Assembly (NCBI GenBank): GCA_963716135.1
Contig: OY970289.1
Span: forward strand, 434,001 to 498,000
Direction of reading: 5' to 3'
From: CAVRAW01 sp963716135
Lineage (GTDB): Bacteria; Planctomycetota; Planctomycetia; Pirellulales; JADZDJ01
Length of the DNA stretch: 64,000 nucleotides
How positions within the stretch are numbered: position 1 is the first letter of the stretch; each line of letters starts with the position of its first letter. The position numbers and the translations under genes are program-made. A model generated the notes under the pieces. That model did no database searches and was not told the origin of the DNA. It saw nothing but the letters and a program-made list of their open reading frames with translations. Positions 8,775 through 17,056 of the stretch are shown here, piece after piece.

Positions 8775-9766
8775 CTAAATTCGCTCCCTGACCGCCGGAT
8801 ACATCCCCTCGAACTTCTCCCCGTGGTATCCCTTCGCCCCAATCGCCTGCGCCAGCGCGCTGCGCGGCGGCTCGCCGGCTTTCAGGCACTGGACGATGCG
8901 CCGGAAATCATACTTCGGCTGCCAACCAAGCTCTTTGCGGGCCAGCTCGTTCACATACACTCGCCCGATGCTGGGAAACATCTTCCAGCCGAGTTTTTGG
9001 TAAACCTCGACGTACCCCGGAACATATCGCTCGACCACCTTCGGGCAGTTCGAGCGCAGCTCGGCCAGGTCGGTTTGTTGAAATGGCGACGTGGCGCTGA
9101 TGATGTACTTCGCAAAGCCGATCGATTCGGCTTTCTCCAGCGCCAGCAAGTGGGCATCGACAATATCCTGCGTGTCCGCTCGCCGATGCAAAAACTCGTT
9201 GACCTTCACGTTGGCGTCGTCGTAAACTTCGCGGACTTCGCGGTTATCGTCCTGTTCCGGAAAAAACCGCGACGTTCGCAGAATCAGGCAAGGCAACTTG
9301 TGCTCACGGTGCACCAGTTGGCACAAATCTTCTGCCGCCAGTTTCGTCGCCCCATAGATGTTCTTGGAAATCGGCCGCACGTCCTCGGTAATCCAAGCCG
9401 CCGGCACCCCGGCGGCGGCTGAAGCGCTTTACCAAACGCACTAGTGGTGCTGGTGAAGATAAACGCCGCCACGCTCGCCGCCACCGCTTCTTCCAGCAGG
9501 TTGAGCGTGCCGGTAACATTCGTATCAATAAAATCCTGCTTCGAATGCGTCCCAATATGCGGCTTGTGCAGCGTGGCAGTGTGAATCACCGCGTTTACCC
9601 CATTCATACACCGCCGCACAAACTCCCGATCCGCAATCGTGCCGACATGCGTGGTAAACGGCGACTCCTTGATATCGACGCCAACTACTTCATGCGCCGT
9701 GCCCTGCAGCGTGCGCATCAACCCTTCGCCAAGATGCCCGCTGGAACCGGTGATGAGGAGTTTCAT
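8775..9766 (-). CDS. NAD(P)-dependent epimerase/dehydratase (extended SDR; frame break)
   Basis: MKLLITGSSGHLGEGLMRTL carries the Rossmann GxxGxxG motif, followed by 'VVGVDIKES' (D selecting NAD) and 'VIHTATLHKPH'. The catalytic Tyr-x3-Lys appears as 'YGATKLAAEDL'. The C-terminal region ('FQQTDLAEL', 'ELGWQPKYDF') is the sugar-nucleotide-epimerase substrate part. The two halves are in different frames; adding one G to the GGGG run near 9409 joins QPPPGVPAAWITEDV. The substrate is not predictable. Its ATG overlaps the stop of the upstream gene (ATGA), so the two are translationally coupled. Confidence 0.8.
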
Positions 9767-10247
9767 GAGGTGGGAAGTTCCTCGATGCTCTGCAGATCTT
9801 GCGCTTGCTTGGCGAAAAATTTCAGAAATTCGTCGTGACTGAAAAATACGTCCACGTGGTGTACCTCTGTCAGCAAATAGCCACCCCAGCCGTTGAGCAT
9901 TGAAACTTGAAGAAACGAAGCAAGATTATCCATCTCATCATTTGAGAACAAGTGCCCGGGTGCTTCATGGAGCAATCGTTTATCGTGACCTGCTTGGCGC
10001 AGCGTGTAATAGAGATGCCAGTTTTCGGAACTCGGCCAGATGCCCCACTCGGTGATCCACAATAGGGCGGGCATTTGGTGCGTGAGCTTCGTCGCGATCC
10101 AATGCGCAAGAAAAAACATGCGGTAGGGCTCGGTTGGATAACCAACTGTGCGGCAATGTAGATCTGCTACACCATCTGGCCTAGTTCGATTCCGGCGCGC
10201 AACCATTCCTCGCATTCCTCTTGCGTGTAAAACTGCACGTCTGCCAC
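9763..10247 (-). CDS. conserved hypothetical protein coupled to the epimerase (frame break)
   Basis: Start GTG at 10247 (VADVQFYTQEECEEWL); an in-frame TAG lies just upstream. One added base near 10180 joins GIELG to PDGVADLHCRTVGYPTEPYR. The body is distinctive: 'LLWITEWGIWPSSENWHLYY', 'LRQAGHDKRLLHEAPGHLF', 'LASFLQVSMLNGWGGYLL' and 'FFSHDEFLKFF'. I recognise this block from a planctomycete hypothetical family, with no function I can name. It overlaps the epimerase start by four bases. No signal peptide or membrane segment. Confidence 0.7.
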
Positions 10248-10360
10248 CTACCGATTGGAGTTCGATAATTTGATTTTGGTCCGGAATAACCGTCATTGTA
10301 CATTACTAGGCGATGGATTGATGAGCCCGTGTCAGCTCGCACTTTTTACCGTACGGCTTT

Positions 10361-10440
10361 TCATCCATCTTCTCTGTGTTCATCTGTTTTCATCAGTGGC
10401 CAATTTCCTCTCCGCGTCTCCGTGCCTCCGTGGTGAAGAG
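10361..10440 (-). repeat. inverse copy of the CACTGATGAACACGG / ACGGAGACGCGG repeat
   Basis: The minus strand reads GCCACTGATGAAAACAGATG and CACGGAGGCACGGAGACGCG-like units. Counterparts occur on the plus strand at 11070-11136. Confidence 0.65.
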
Positions 10441-10789
10441 TGGCCCAAAAACTTCCTTGCCAATTGAGCCACTTTCGTGCTAAACAACACCCAGACGATG
10501 CGGCCAACGAGCTCAGCCAAAGTAGTATGCCGGACTAGGACGTCCGCCTCTGGCGTGCCGACATCGGGAAACCTTTCGCCGCCTGGGATTGCCGTGCCAC
10601 GGGGTTAGCGTGGGCGGGGAAACAACTCGGGGCGGTCACCATCAGGCACTAACCCAGGTGCTCGTCCGCCACGTAGCCGAGTCTCTCCGAGACTCGCTGC
10701 TCATGTGGCCGGCTCGGGCAGGCAAGCAGCGTGAGCGTGGACTCCGTTCCCGTCACAAGCTTGTCGGCGACGGTTGGTTGCAACAAAAA

Positions 10790-10827
10790 CTCCTCTCCCT
10801 CCCAGGGAGAGGCTGGGAGAGGGTCTT
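10790..10827. repeat. CTCTCCC/GGGAGAG palindromic repeat
   Basis: CTCCTCTCCCTCCCAGGGAG followed by a second GGGAGAGGG arm. It is related to the perfect palindrome at 54749-54768; both are flanked by the same AACTCCTCTCCC sequence. Confidence 0.6.
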
Positions 10828-11030
10828 GGTTCAACACCACTGACAACTTCCCATGCAACCTAGCGCCCCGTCGTTATTTTTTTTAGGCCCGACCCGCCAC
10901 GGCGGACGAGCGCCAAACTTTTTCGCACAGCGCTTTTTCAGCGTTATCGCAATTCCGCGCGCGTTTAGCCCCGGCCCCCAGGCCAAGAGGGCGAGGCTCC
11001 CGCCGAGCTGAAATCAACACAACCAAAACC

Positions 11031-11136
11031 TCACGCAAAGGCGCAAAGACGCAAAGCAGAAGAATTATCTCGCGCAGAGACGCAGAGGACGCGGAGCAGC
11101 AAAAAGCCACTGATGAACACGGATGGACACGGATTT
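11031..11136 (+). repeat. degenerate CGCAAAGGCGCAAAGACGC / CACTGATGAACACGG repeats
   Basis: Imperfect direct repeats (GCAAAGGCGCAAAGACGCAA, then GCAGAGACGCAGAGGACGCG, then GATGAACACGGATGGACACG). They form the opposite-orientation partner of 10361-10440. Confidence 0.65.
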
Positions 11137-11352
11137 TTGTTAGTCTTTGCGACTTTGCGCCTTTGCGCAGAATTTTGCCCGGAAGAGATTGCAGACGGGA
11201 TGATCTGTTGCTTGCGCGGCGGGCTCGGAACGCGCTCCGCTGCGCGGACTTCGCGTCGCGGCTACGCGGGTTGACCACAAGTACACCGTGCTTTGGCGGG
11301 GCGATGCGCGTATCATGCTCGGCCCGTAGTATTTCCAACCAAGGAGAACGCG

Positions 11353-11653
11353 ATGTACGACATGAAGAACCTGGCGAAGCTCCCTCGATTCGGCGAGCTT
11401 GCGCCGGCGGCATTCAAGGGGTTTTTGGAGTTCGACAAGCAGGCGCTGGCCGACGGCGCCATTCCCGTTAAATACAAGGAACTGATGGCGATTGCCGTGG
11501 CCCTGACGTCGCAATGTCCCTATTGCATCGAGCTGCATTTGAAGCGCGCGAAGAAGGCCGGCGCGACGGAGCAGGAGCTGGCCGAAACGACGCTGGTGGC
11601 CGCGGCCCTGCGCCGGCGGCGCGATGACGCACGGCACGCATACGCTGGAGTAA
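11353..11653 (+). CDS. AhpD-like carboxymuconolactone decarboxylase-family protein (frame break at 3' end)
   Basis: A small helical protein of about 100 aa with the peroxidase-like C-x-x-C (C55-P-Y-C58) followed by H62 in 'CPYCIELHLKRAKKAG', the AhpD-fold redox signature. It probably acts as a thiol disulfide reductant or alkylhydroperoxidase-like enzyme. The Shine-Dalgarno AAGGAGA precedes the ATG. The last codons shift frame; restoring one GC near 11613 (CTG-CGC-GCC-GGC) gives …AALRAGGAMTHGTHTLE with a stop at 11651-11653, the usual end of this subfamily. The neighbouring VOC gene is convergent. Confidence 0.8.
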
Positions 11654-11702
11654 ACGGCAGATGAACCGCGAAGGCACGACGAGCGCGAAAGGAGCAGATA
11701 GA

Positions 11703-12105
11703 TCAAACAGCCGGCGTCGGCAAATCGCTGGCGTCGTCGAGAAGCTGGCTTAAGCAAATGATGTAGCCGTCGGGGTCGAGGATTTCGAACTCGGCCAGGC
11801 CGTAGAACATTTGCTCCAGGCGGCGGTTGACGATGCCCGCGGCGGTGCACTTGGCGAACAGCGCGCGAAAATCGGGGGCGTCCACGCGCAAATAAACATC
11901 CCAATCGTATTGCTTGGGCGCTCGCGCGCGGCGCCGCGCCGCGCCGGAGCATCAGTTCGGTTTCGCCGTTGCGGAGAATCGCGAACTGATACGGCGGCTT
12001 TGGCGGAAACGGATCGCCTTCGAAGCCGAGATTGTCGCGATACCACTCGATCGAGCACGCCACGTCGGCCACTCGCAGCACGGGAACGGCTTGGGTGATG
12101 TTCAT
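11703..12105 (-). CDS. VOC (glyoxalase/bleomycin-resistance fold) protein (frame break)
   Basis: MNITQAVPVLRVADVACSIE… 'WYRDNLGFE' and 'FAILRNGETELMLRR' form the first βαβββ module, and 'DFRALFAKCTAAGIV' with 'YGLAEFEILDPDGYIICL' the second, as in the VOC superfamily. The E of 'FEILDPDG' is the usual metal ligand position. The halves are out of frame; restoring one GC near 11919 (AGC-GCG-CCC-AAG) yields …RASAPKQYDWDVYLRVDAP. Specific activity (glyoxalase, dioxygenase or antibiotic binding) is unknown. Final length about 134 aa. Confidence 0.75.
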
Positions 12106-12210
12106 GGAAGCGAGTAGTGTCTGGAGGTTTGGACCAGTCTTGTAGGATACAAGTCGCTCGGCGATCGATTTTATTACAGGCGTATTCCCTGGGACAATGG
12201 TGAAGGGGTG

Positions 12211-12237
12211 GTCCGCGACCAACGGTCGCGGCTTTAT
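12211..12237. repeat. palindromic GCGACC-N3-GGTCGC element, copy 1
   Basis: CCGCGACCAACGGTCGCGG followed by CTTTATGA. Nearly the same block occurs at 16045-16074 and 17691-17714. Confidence 0.6.
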
Positions 12238-12240
12238 GAA

Positions 12241-12275
12241 GCCATCTGCTTTCTGCCTTCTGCCTTCTGCCTTAC
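12241..12275. repeat. CTTTCTGCCTTCTGCC tandem repeat before recG
   Basis: Three to four imperfect CTTTCTGCC/CTTCTGCC units, ending about 10 nt before the recG start. Same family as 833-876 and 32825-32885. Confidence 0.75.
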
Positions 12276-12284
12276 AATTCGGGC

Positions 12285-14417
12285 ATGAGCACCTCGCCGG
12301 CCACGAACCGCCCTGCCCTTGCGGGCAATCTTGCGAACAAAACTGCGGCGGAGTTGCTGGCCACGCCGGTGCAGTTTCTGAAAGGCGTGGGACCCGATCG
12401 GGCGAAATTGATGGAGCGTCTGGGATTGCGCACGGCGGCGGATGTGTTGTTCGATTTTCCGCGCGATTATCAGGACCTGAGCGATCTGCGACCCATCGAG
12501 CAGCTCGAGGAAGACAAACTGCAGAGCGTGCGCGGGACGGTAACAGAAGTGGAGCTGCGCACCACTGGCATGGGTCGGTCGATGCTGGGCGTGCTGGTGC
12601 AGTGCGGACCGCTATTTCTGCGGGCGGTGTGGTTCAACATGCCGTTCATGGCGGAGAAGTTTCGGCAGGGGCAAGATGTGCTGCTGTCGGGCAAGCCGCG
12701 GCGAAAGGGGCAGCGATGGGAGATGGCGCATCCGCGCGTGCAGTGGATCGACGCCGAGGAAGGAGAATCGGCCAAAGGGGAATTGCTGCCCGTGTACGCG
12801 CTGACCGAGGGGCTGAAGCAAGGCGCAATGCGGCACATTGCGCGGCAGGCGATCGATGCGTACGCCGATTTAGTCGAAGAGCGGTTTGCCGAAGCGTATT
12901 TGACCGCGCACAACCTGCTGCCGATCGGCGCGGCGCTGCGCGAGATTCATTTCCCCACGAGCCGCGAGAATCTGCAGTTGGCTCGGCGGCGATTCATTTA
13001 TCAAGAGATGTTGATCCTGCAATTGGGAATGGCGCTGAAGCGCAATTTGCAAGAAACGCGCGGACAGGCGCCGCCGCTGGCGGTGACGGCGCAGATCGAT
13101 TCACGCATCACACGGCTATTGCCGTTTGAATTGACCGCGGCGCAGCGCGGGGCGATCGACGAAATTGCCGCCGACATGGCGCGCACCACGCCGATGAATC
13201 GATTGCTGCAAGGGGACGTGGGCTGCGGGAAAACCGTGGTGGCGGTGTATGCGATGTTGCTGGCCGTAGCGCACGGCGCTCAAGCGGCGCTGATGGCGCC
13301 GACGGAAGTACTCGCCCGGCAACATTTCCGCACGCTGCAAATGCTGCTGCAAAAAAGCCGCGTGCGAATGGCGCTGTTGAGCGGCGGATTGGCGGCGCGC
13401 GAGCGCGCGGCCACGTTAAAGAAGCTGGCGGGCGGCGAAATCGATTTGGTGATCGGCACGCAGGCCATCCTGTACGGCGAGGCGCAATTCAAGCAACTGG
13501 GCCTGGTGGTCATCGACGAGCAGCATCGCTTCGGAGTGCGCCAGCGCGCCACGCTGAAGCAAGCGGGCGCCGATCCGCATTATTTGGTGATGACCGCCAC
13601 GCCGATTCCGCGCACGATCGCATTGACGCTTTATGGCGATTTGGACGTCTCGACGATCGACGCCAGTCCGCCGGGGCGTCAGCCGATCCACACGTATCTG
13701 GCCGACGGAGAAAACCGCGCGAAATGGTGGGATTTTTTCCGCAGTCATTTGCGTAGCGGGCGGCAAGGGTACGTGATTGTGCCGCTGGTGGAGGAATCGG
13801 AGCATTTTGATACCGCCAATTTGCAATCCACTTTCGAGGAATTGGCGCACGGCGAACTGGAGGCGTTTCGCCTGGGACTAGTGCATGGCCGCATGAGCGG
13901 GGAAGAGAAAGACGCGGCGCTGGCAGAGTTCGCCGCCGAAGGCACGCAGGTATTGGTCGCCACGTCGGTCGTGGAAGTGGGCATCGACGTGCCCAACGCC
14001 ACGCTGATGACGATATTGGGGGCCGATCGCTTCGGCCTGGCCCAATTGCATCAGATGCGCGGTCGCATCGCCCGTGGCAAGTACCCCGGATATTGCTGCG
14101 TGTTCGCCGACGAGCCGACCGACGAGGCGCAGGAGCGGCTGCAAGCGTTTGTGGGCACGACGGATGGTTTTCAGTTGGCCGAGCTCGATTTCCAGCTGCG
14201 CGGCCCCGGCGAGCTATTGGGCACGAAGCAGCACGGCCTGCCGCCGTTCCACATGGCCGATCTGGTGCGCGACGCAGCAATTGTGAAGGAAGCCCGCGAT
14301 GATGCTCGGCAGCTTGTCTCGACCGATCCTGGGCTGGCGCAGCCGGAGCATCAGAGCCTGCGAAAGCAGGTCATTTCGCGGTACGGCCAGGCGTTGGATT
14401 TAGGCGACGTTGGTTAG
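12285..14417 (+). CDS. recG: ATP-dependent DNA helicase RecG
   Basis: A 710-residue branched-DNA helicase that regresses stalled forks and processes Holliday junctions. The N-terminal wedge/OB domain starts 'PVQFLKGVGPDRAKLMERLG' and includes 'DVLFDFPRDYQDLS'. Walker A is GDVGCGKT at about residues 310-317, the DExH box is D411-E-Q-H followed by 'RFGVRQR', and motif III is 'MTATPIPRT'. Helicase motifs V/VI lie in 'VATSVVEVGIDVPNA' and 'QLHQMRGRIARG'. Length and domain order are normal for RecG, with no frame problem. A strong hairpin follows the stop. Confidence 0.97.
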   Translation: MSTSPATNRPALAGNLANKTAAELLATPVQFLKGVGPDRAKLMERLGLRTAADVLFDFPRDYQDLSDLRPIEQLEEDKLQSVRGTVTEVELRTTGMGRSMLGVLVQCGPLFLRAVWFNMPFMAEKFRQGQDVLLSGKPRRKGQRWEMAHPRVQWIDAEEGESAKGELLPVYALTEGLKQGAMRHIARQAIDAYADLVEERFAEAYLTAHNLLPIGAALREIHFPTSRENLQLARRRFIYQEMLILQLGMALKRNLQETRGQAPPLAVTAQIDSRITRLLPFELTAAQRGAIDEIAADMARTTPMNRLLQGDVGCGKTVVAVYAMLLAVAHGAQAALMAPTEVLARQHFRTLQMLLQKSRVRMALLSGGLAARERAATLKKLAGGEIDLVIGTQAILYGEAQFKQLGLVVIDEQHRFGVRQRATLKQAGADPHYLVMTATPIPRTIALTLYGDLDVSTIDASPPGRQPIHTYLADGENRAKWWDFFRSHLRSGRQGYVIVPLVEESEHFDTANLQSTFEELAHGELEAFRLGLVHGRMSGEEKDAALAEFAAEGTQVLVATSVVEVGIDVPNATLMTILGADRFGLAQLHQMRGRIARGKYPGYCCVFADEPTDEAQERLQAFVGTTDGFQLAELDFQLRGPGELLGTKQHGLPPFHMADLVRDAAIVKEARDDARQLVSTDPGLAQPEHQSLRKQVISRYGQALDLGDVG

Positions 14418-14478
14418 GTAACGCAACGGACTTTTGATCCGTAGGTTCAGTCCGATATGACTGATGCCGAATCTACGG
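14418..14478 (+). other. tRNA-anticodon-like segment and strong hairpin after recG
   Basis: Positions 14425-14441 read ACGGA-CTTTTGA-TCCGT, a perfect 5-bp stem with a 7-nt loop that looks like an anticodon arm. Acceptor and T arms are absent, so it is not an intact tRNA. Overlapping it, CCGTAGGTTC (14439-14448) pairs with GAATCTACGG (14469-14478), and nested AGTC/GACT extends the stem. No T-run follows. It may be a tRNA relic, a transcript-end hairpin or a mobile-repeat copy. Confidence 0.45.
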
Positions 14479-14573
14479 GCTCTGCCGCCGACCGAGTTTG
14501 ACCCGCGGAAAGCGGCAGCCTAGGGTTTCAATAATCCGTGCATTTACAGCCCAATTTTCTGGAGATGATATTC

Positions 14574-14855
14574 ATGAACTGCGGAACACTCTTGGCCATT
14601 TCCTCGGCCCAGGCTTTATTGTGGATTTCGTTGGCGATCATCGGCGTTGTCGGGTTGGTGGCTGTGCTGAGCCCGGCCCGATTCAATGCGTTGGCGACGC
14701 GCGGAGCATTTTGGGTCGACACCAGCAAGCTGACGGTGGCGATCGACAAGCGCTTCGATATCGATCGCTTTATCTTGCCGTTTAGTCGTATTTTGGGCGT
14801 GGCGGTGCTGGCGGCCGTCGGCGTGTTGGCCTATGTGATGGTGCGGTTCGTCTAA
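14574..14855 (+). CDS. small two-TM membrane protein, 93 aa
   Basis: I start at the ATG at 14574 (MNCGTLLAISSAQALLWISL). Helix 1 is about residues 9-30, then a conserved-looking soluble loop 'LSPARFNALATRGAFWVDTSKLTVAIDKRFDIDRFILPFSR', then helix 2 ('ILGVAVLAAVGVLAYVMVRF'). I recall similar short proteins in planctomycetes, without known function. The upstream ATG at 14538 would place extra polar residues before the first helix and seems less likely. Confidence 0.65.
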   Translation: MNCGTLLAISSAQALLWISLAIIGVVGLVAVLSPARFNALATRGAFWVDTSKLTVAIDKRFDIDRFILPFSRILGVAVLAAVGVLAYVMVRFV

Positions 14856-14899
14856 GCGCGGCCAAACGGAAATCAGCTTCGCATCTGAGCTGGCCGCGA

Positions 14900-16039
14900 T
14901 TAGCGCGCGGCCACGAGTTGTTCGCCGGCGCTCCAGTGCGCGCCGTCGCGCTCGACACGGTGGTAGAGCGTGTCGCGCTCGATCGGCTCGCGGCCGGCTT
15001 CGGTGATCAGGCGGCGAATTTGCTCGACCGAAAGCACCTCGGGCGTGACGGCGCCGGCGTCGTGGTAGATCAGTTCGTGGCGCACGGTGCCGTCGAGATC
15101 GTCGGCGCCGTAAGCTAGCGCCGTTTGGGCCGTGCCGATGCCCAGCATGATCCAGTAGGCCTTAATGTGATCGAAGTTATCCAACATCAAGCGACTGACG
15201 GCCATCGTGCGCAGGTCCATTAGGGCCGACGGCTTCTTGATGTGGCTGAGCTTCGTGTTCTCCGGATGGAACGCCAGCGGGATGAAGGTTTGGAAGCCGC
15301 CGGTTTCATCCTGCAATTCGCGCAGCCGCAGCAAGTGGTCGATGCGGTGGTAGGCGTTTTCCAGGTGGCCGTAGAGCATGGTGGCGTTGGTGCGCAGGCC
15401 AAGCTCGTGGGCCGTGCGGTGGATTTCCAGCCAATTGTGGGCATCGGCTTTGTGTTCGCAGATCTGGTCGCGCACTTCCGGATGGAAAATTTCCGCGCCG
15501 CCGCCGGGCAGGCTGCCTAAGCCGGCGTCGACGAGTTCCTCGAGCACTTCGCGCACGCTGCGCTTGGTAAGGTGCGTGAACCAGTTGATTTCGACGGCCG
15601 TCCAGGCCTTCAGATGCAGCGACGGATAGTGTTCGTGCAACATGCGAATGAGGTTCAGATACCAATCGAACTTCATCTGATGGTGCAGGCCGCCGACGAT
15701 GTGCATCTCGGTGCAGCCGGCGTCGACCGCTTCCTGGCCGCGGGCGAGAATTTGCTCGTCGCTCATCATGTAGCCGTGCTGCTGATCGCGCAGATCGGCG
15801 CGGAAGGCGCAGAACACGCAGCGGTAGACGCACACGTTGGTGGGATTGAGGTGCGTGTTGATGTTGTAGTAGGCGGCGTTGCCGTTTTTGCGCTCGCGCA
15901 CCAGGTTGGCCAGCTCGCCCAACTCGTTCAGATGCACTTCGGGGGACGAGAGCAGCAGGCCATCGTCCATCGACAGACGAACGCCGGCTTCGACTTTGGA
16001 GCGAATTTCGGGGAAGGAGGAATTGAGGTTGCGCGTCAT
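14900..16039 (-). CDS. mqnE: aminofutalosine synthase (radical SAM)
   Basis: A 379-residue radical-SAM enzyme that joins SAM with 3-[(1-carboxyvinyl)oxy]benzoate to give 6-amino-6-deoxyfutalosine in the futalosine route to menaquinone. The [4Fe-4S] motif CxxxCxxC is C70-V-Y-R-C74-V-F-C77 followed by AF. Diagnostic blocks are 'EMHIVGGLHHQMKFDWYL', 'KAWTAVEINWFT', 'LGSLPGGGAEIFHPEVRDQIC', 'LRTNATMLYGHLE' and 'FHPENTKLSH', typical of MqnE rather than MqnC. It is last in a minus-strand cluster with mqnP, ubiX and menG. Confidence 0.93.
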   Translation of the reverse strand: MTRNLNSSFPEIRSKVEAGVRLSMDDGLLLSSPEVHLNELGELANLVRERKNGNAAYYNINTHLNPTNVCVYRCVFCAFRADLRDQQHGYMMSDEQILARGQEAVDAGCTEMHIVGGLHHQMKFDWYLNLIRMLHEHYPSLHLKAWTAVEINWFTHLTKRSVREVLEELVDAGLGSLPGGGAEIFHPEVRDQICEHKADAHNWLEIHRTAHELGLRTNATMLYGHLENAYHRIDHLLRLRELQDETGGFQTFIPLAFHPENTKLSHIKKPSALMDLRTMAVSRLMLDNFDHIKAYWIMLGIGTAQTALAYGADDLDGTVRHELIYHDAGAVTPEVLSVEQIRRLITEAGREPIERDTLYHRVERDGAHWSAGEQLVAAR

Positions 16040-16044
16040 GCTTT

Positions 16045-16074
16045 CGCGGGCGCGACCGACGGTCGCGGCTTTAT
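16045..16074. repeat. palindromic GCGACC-N3-GGTCGC element, copy 2
   Basis: GCGCGACCGACGGTCGCGG plus CTTTATG, in the 36-nt gap between mqnP and mqnE. Confidence 0.6.
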
Positions 16075-16075
16075 G

Positions 16076-17026
16076 TCAGAGCCACAAATCGAATGCGCCG
16101 ACGATTAACAATCCCACGCTGACGACGGCGTTCACGTTGAAGAAGGCCGTGTTCACGCGGGCCAGGTCGTCGGGTTTGACGATCCAATGTTCGTAAGTCA
16201 GCAAGGCGGCGATGGCCGCGACGCCGACCCACCACAGGCTATCGAAGACAGGATACACCAAGGGGACGGCGGCGAGAAGCACGACCATAAGGAAGTGGCA
16301 TCCGCTGGCGGCGTCGAGCGCGGCTTTCACGCCGAATCGGGCGGGAATGCTGTGGAGGTTTTGCGCTTGATCGAAATCGACGTCCTGACAGGCGTAGATG
16401 ATGTCGAATCCGGCGACCCACATCATCACCGCGCCGCCGAGAATCACCACGGGCCACAAATCGGCCGGGCGCTCCATCACTATTTCGCCGCGGATGGCGA
16501 TCCAGGCCATGACCGGGGCGAGCCCAAGCGCTGCGCCGAGCCAGAAATGCGCCAGCACCGTGAAGCGTTTGGCGTAACTGTAGCCGAGCAGGAACAGGAG
16601 CATGGGGACCGACAAATAAAAGGGCAGCGGGTTGGGGAGAAAGATGAGCGTGCTGGCGATGAAGGCCGCACTGCAGGCCGCCGCAAATAGGCGGACGCTG
16701 CCCACGCTGAGAATTCCAGCCGGGAGATGGTGCGCGGCGGTGCGTGGGTTCAGGGCGTCGATCTTTCGATCCGCCAGGCGATTAAACGCCATGGCTGCGC
16801 TGCGTCCGGCGACCATGCACAGCAAGATGCCGATCAGTTCTTGCCAGCGAAACCAGGAGGCGGCTTGCACCGCTTGCCCCATCTGGCGATGGTACGTCGC
16901 CAAGGTTGCGCTTGCGATTTGACTGGCCCGCCAGGCCATCAGCGCGGCCAAAAGCGCAAACGGCAGCGCGAAGATCGTGTGGCTGAAGCGGATCAGTTCC
17001 AACAGTTGTCGGATGCGGGTGAGCAT
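16076..17026 (-). CDS. mqnP: UbiA-like prenyltransferase of the futalosine pathway
   Basis: A 316-residue polytopic membrane enzyme of the UbiA superfamily. The first Asp-rich motif is N82-R-L-A-D86-R-K-I-D90 (NxxxDxxxD); the second is 'YACQDVDFDQAQNLHSIP'. Between them lie 8-9 helices, including 'LFLLGYSYAKRFT'. It attaches a polyprenyl chain to a naphthoate-type ring. Because it sits between ubiX and mqnE, it is best called MqnP (1,4-dihydroxy-6-naphthoate prenylation) rather than 4-hydroxybenzoate prenyltransferase; no ubiquinone genes are present. Confidence 0.88.
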   Translation of the reverse strand: MLTRIRQLLELIRFSHTIFALPFALLAALMAWRASQIASATLATYHRQMGQAVQAASWFRWQELIGILLCMVAGRSAAMAFNRLADRKIDALNPRTAAHHLPAGILSVGSVRLFAAACSAAFIASTLIFLPNPLPFYLSVPMLLFLLGYSYAKRFTVLAHFWLGAALGLAPVMAWIAIRGEIVMERPADLWPVVILGGAVMMWVAGFDIIYACQDVDFDQAQNLHSIPARFGVKAALDAASGCHFLMVVLLAAVPLVYPVFDSLWWVGVAAIAALLTYEHWIVKPDDLARVNTAFFNVNAVVSVGLLIVGAFDLWL

Positions 17027-17056
17027 GAATAGCGGTCAGCGATCAGCCGTCAGCAA
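17027..17056. repeat. degenerate GCTGATNGCTGA repeats before mqnP
   Basis: On the minus strand the 30-nt gap reads GCTGATTGCTGACGGCTGAT then CGCTGACCGC, imperfect 7-10 nt units ending at the mqnP start. Confidence 0.6.

Larger units (their letters stand above)
10250..11352. other. gene-free, repeat-rich intergenic region
   Basis: About 1.1 kb with no supportable gene. It contains a degenerate repeat tract at 10361-10440 and a similar tract in inverse orientation at 11031-11136. For example, the complement of 10381-10400 matches 11106-11125 at 18 of 20 positions. A CTCCTCTCCC…GGGAGAGG palindrome lies at 10790-10825. It reads as accumulated short-repeat DNA or decayed sequence. Confidence 0.6.

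Noticed and set aside
14418..14478. Functional tRNA gene
   Set aside because: Only an anticodon-arm-like hairpin is present; no acceptor stem, D arm or T arm of the right spacing, and it overlaps the recG stop.
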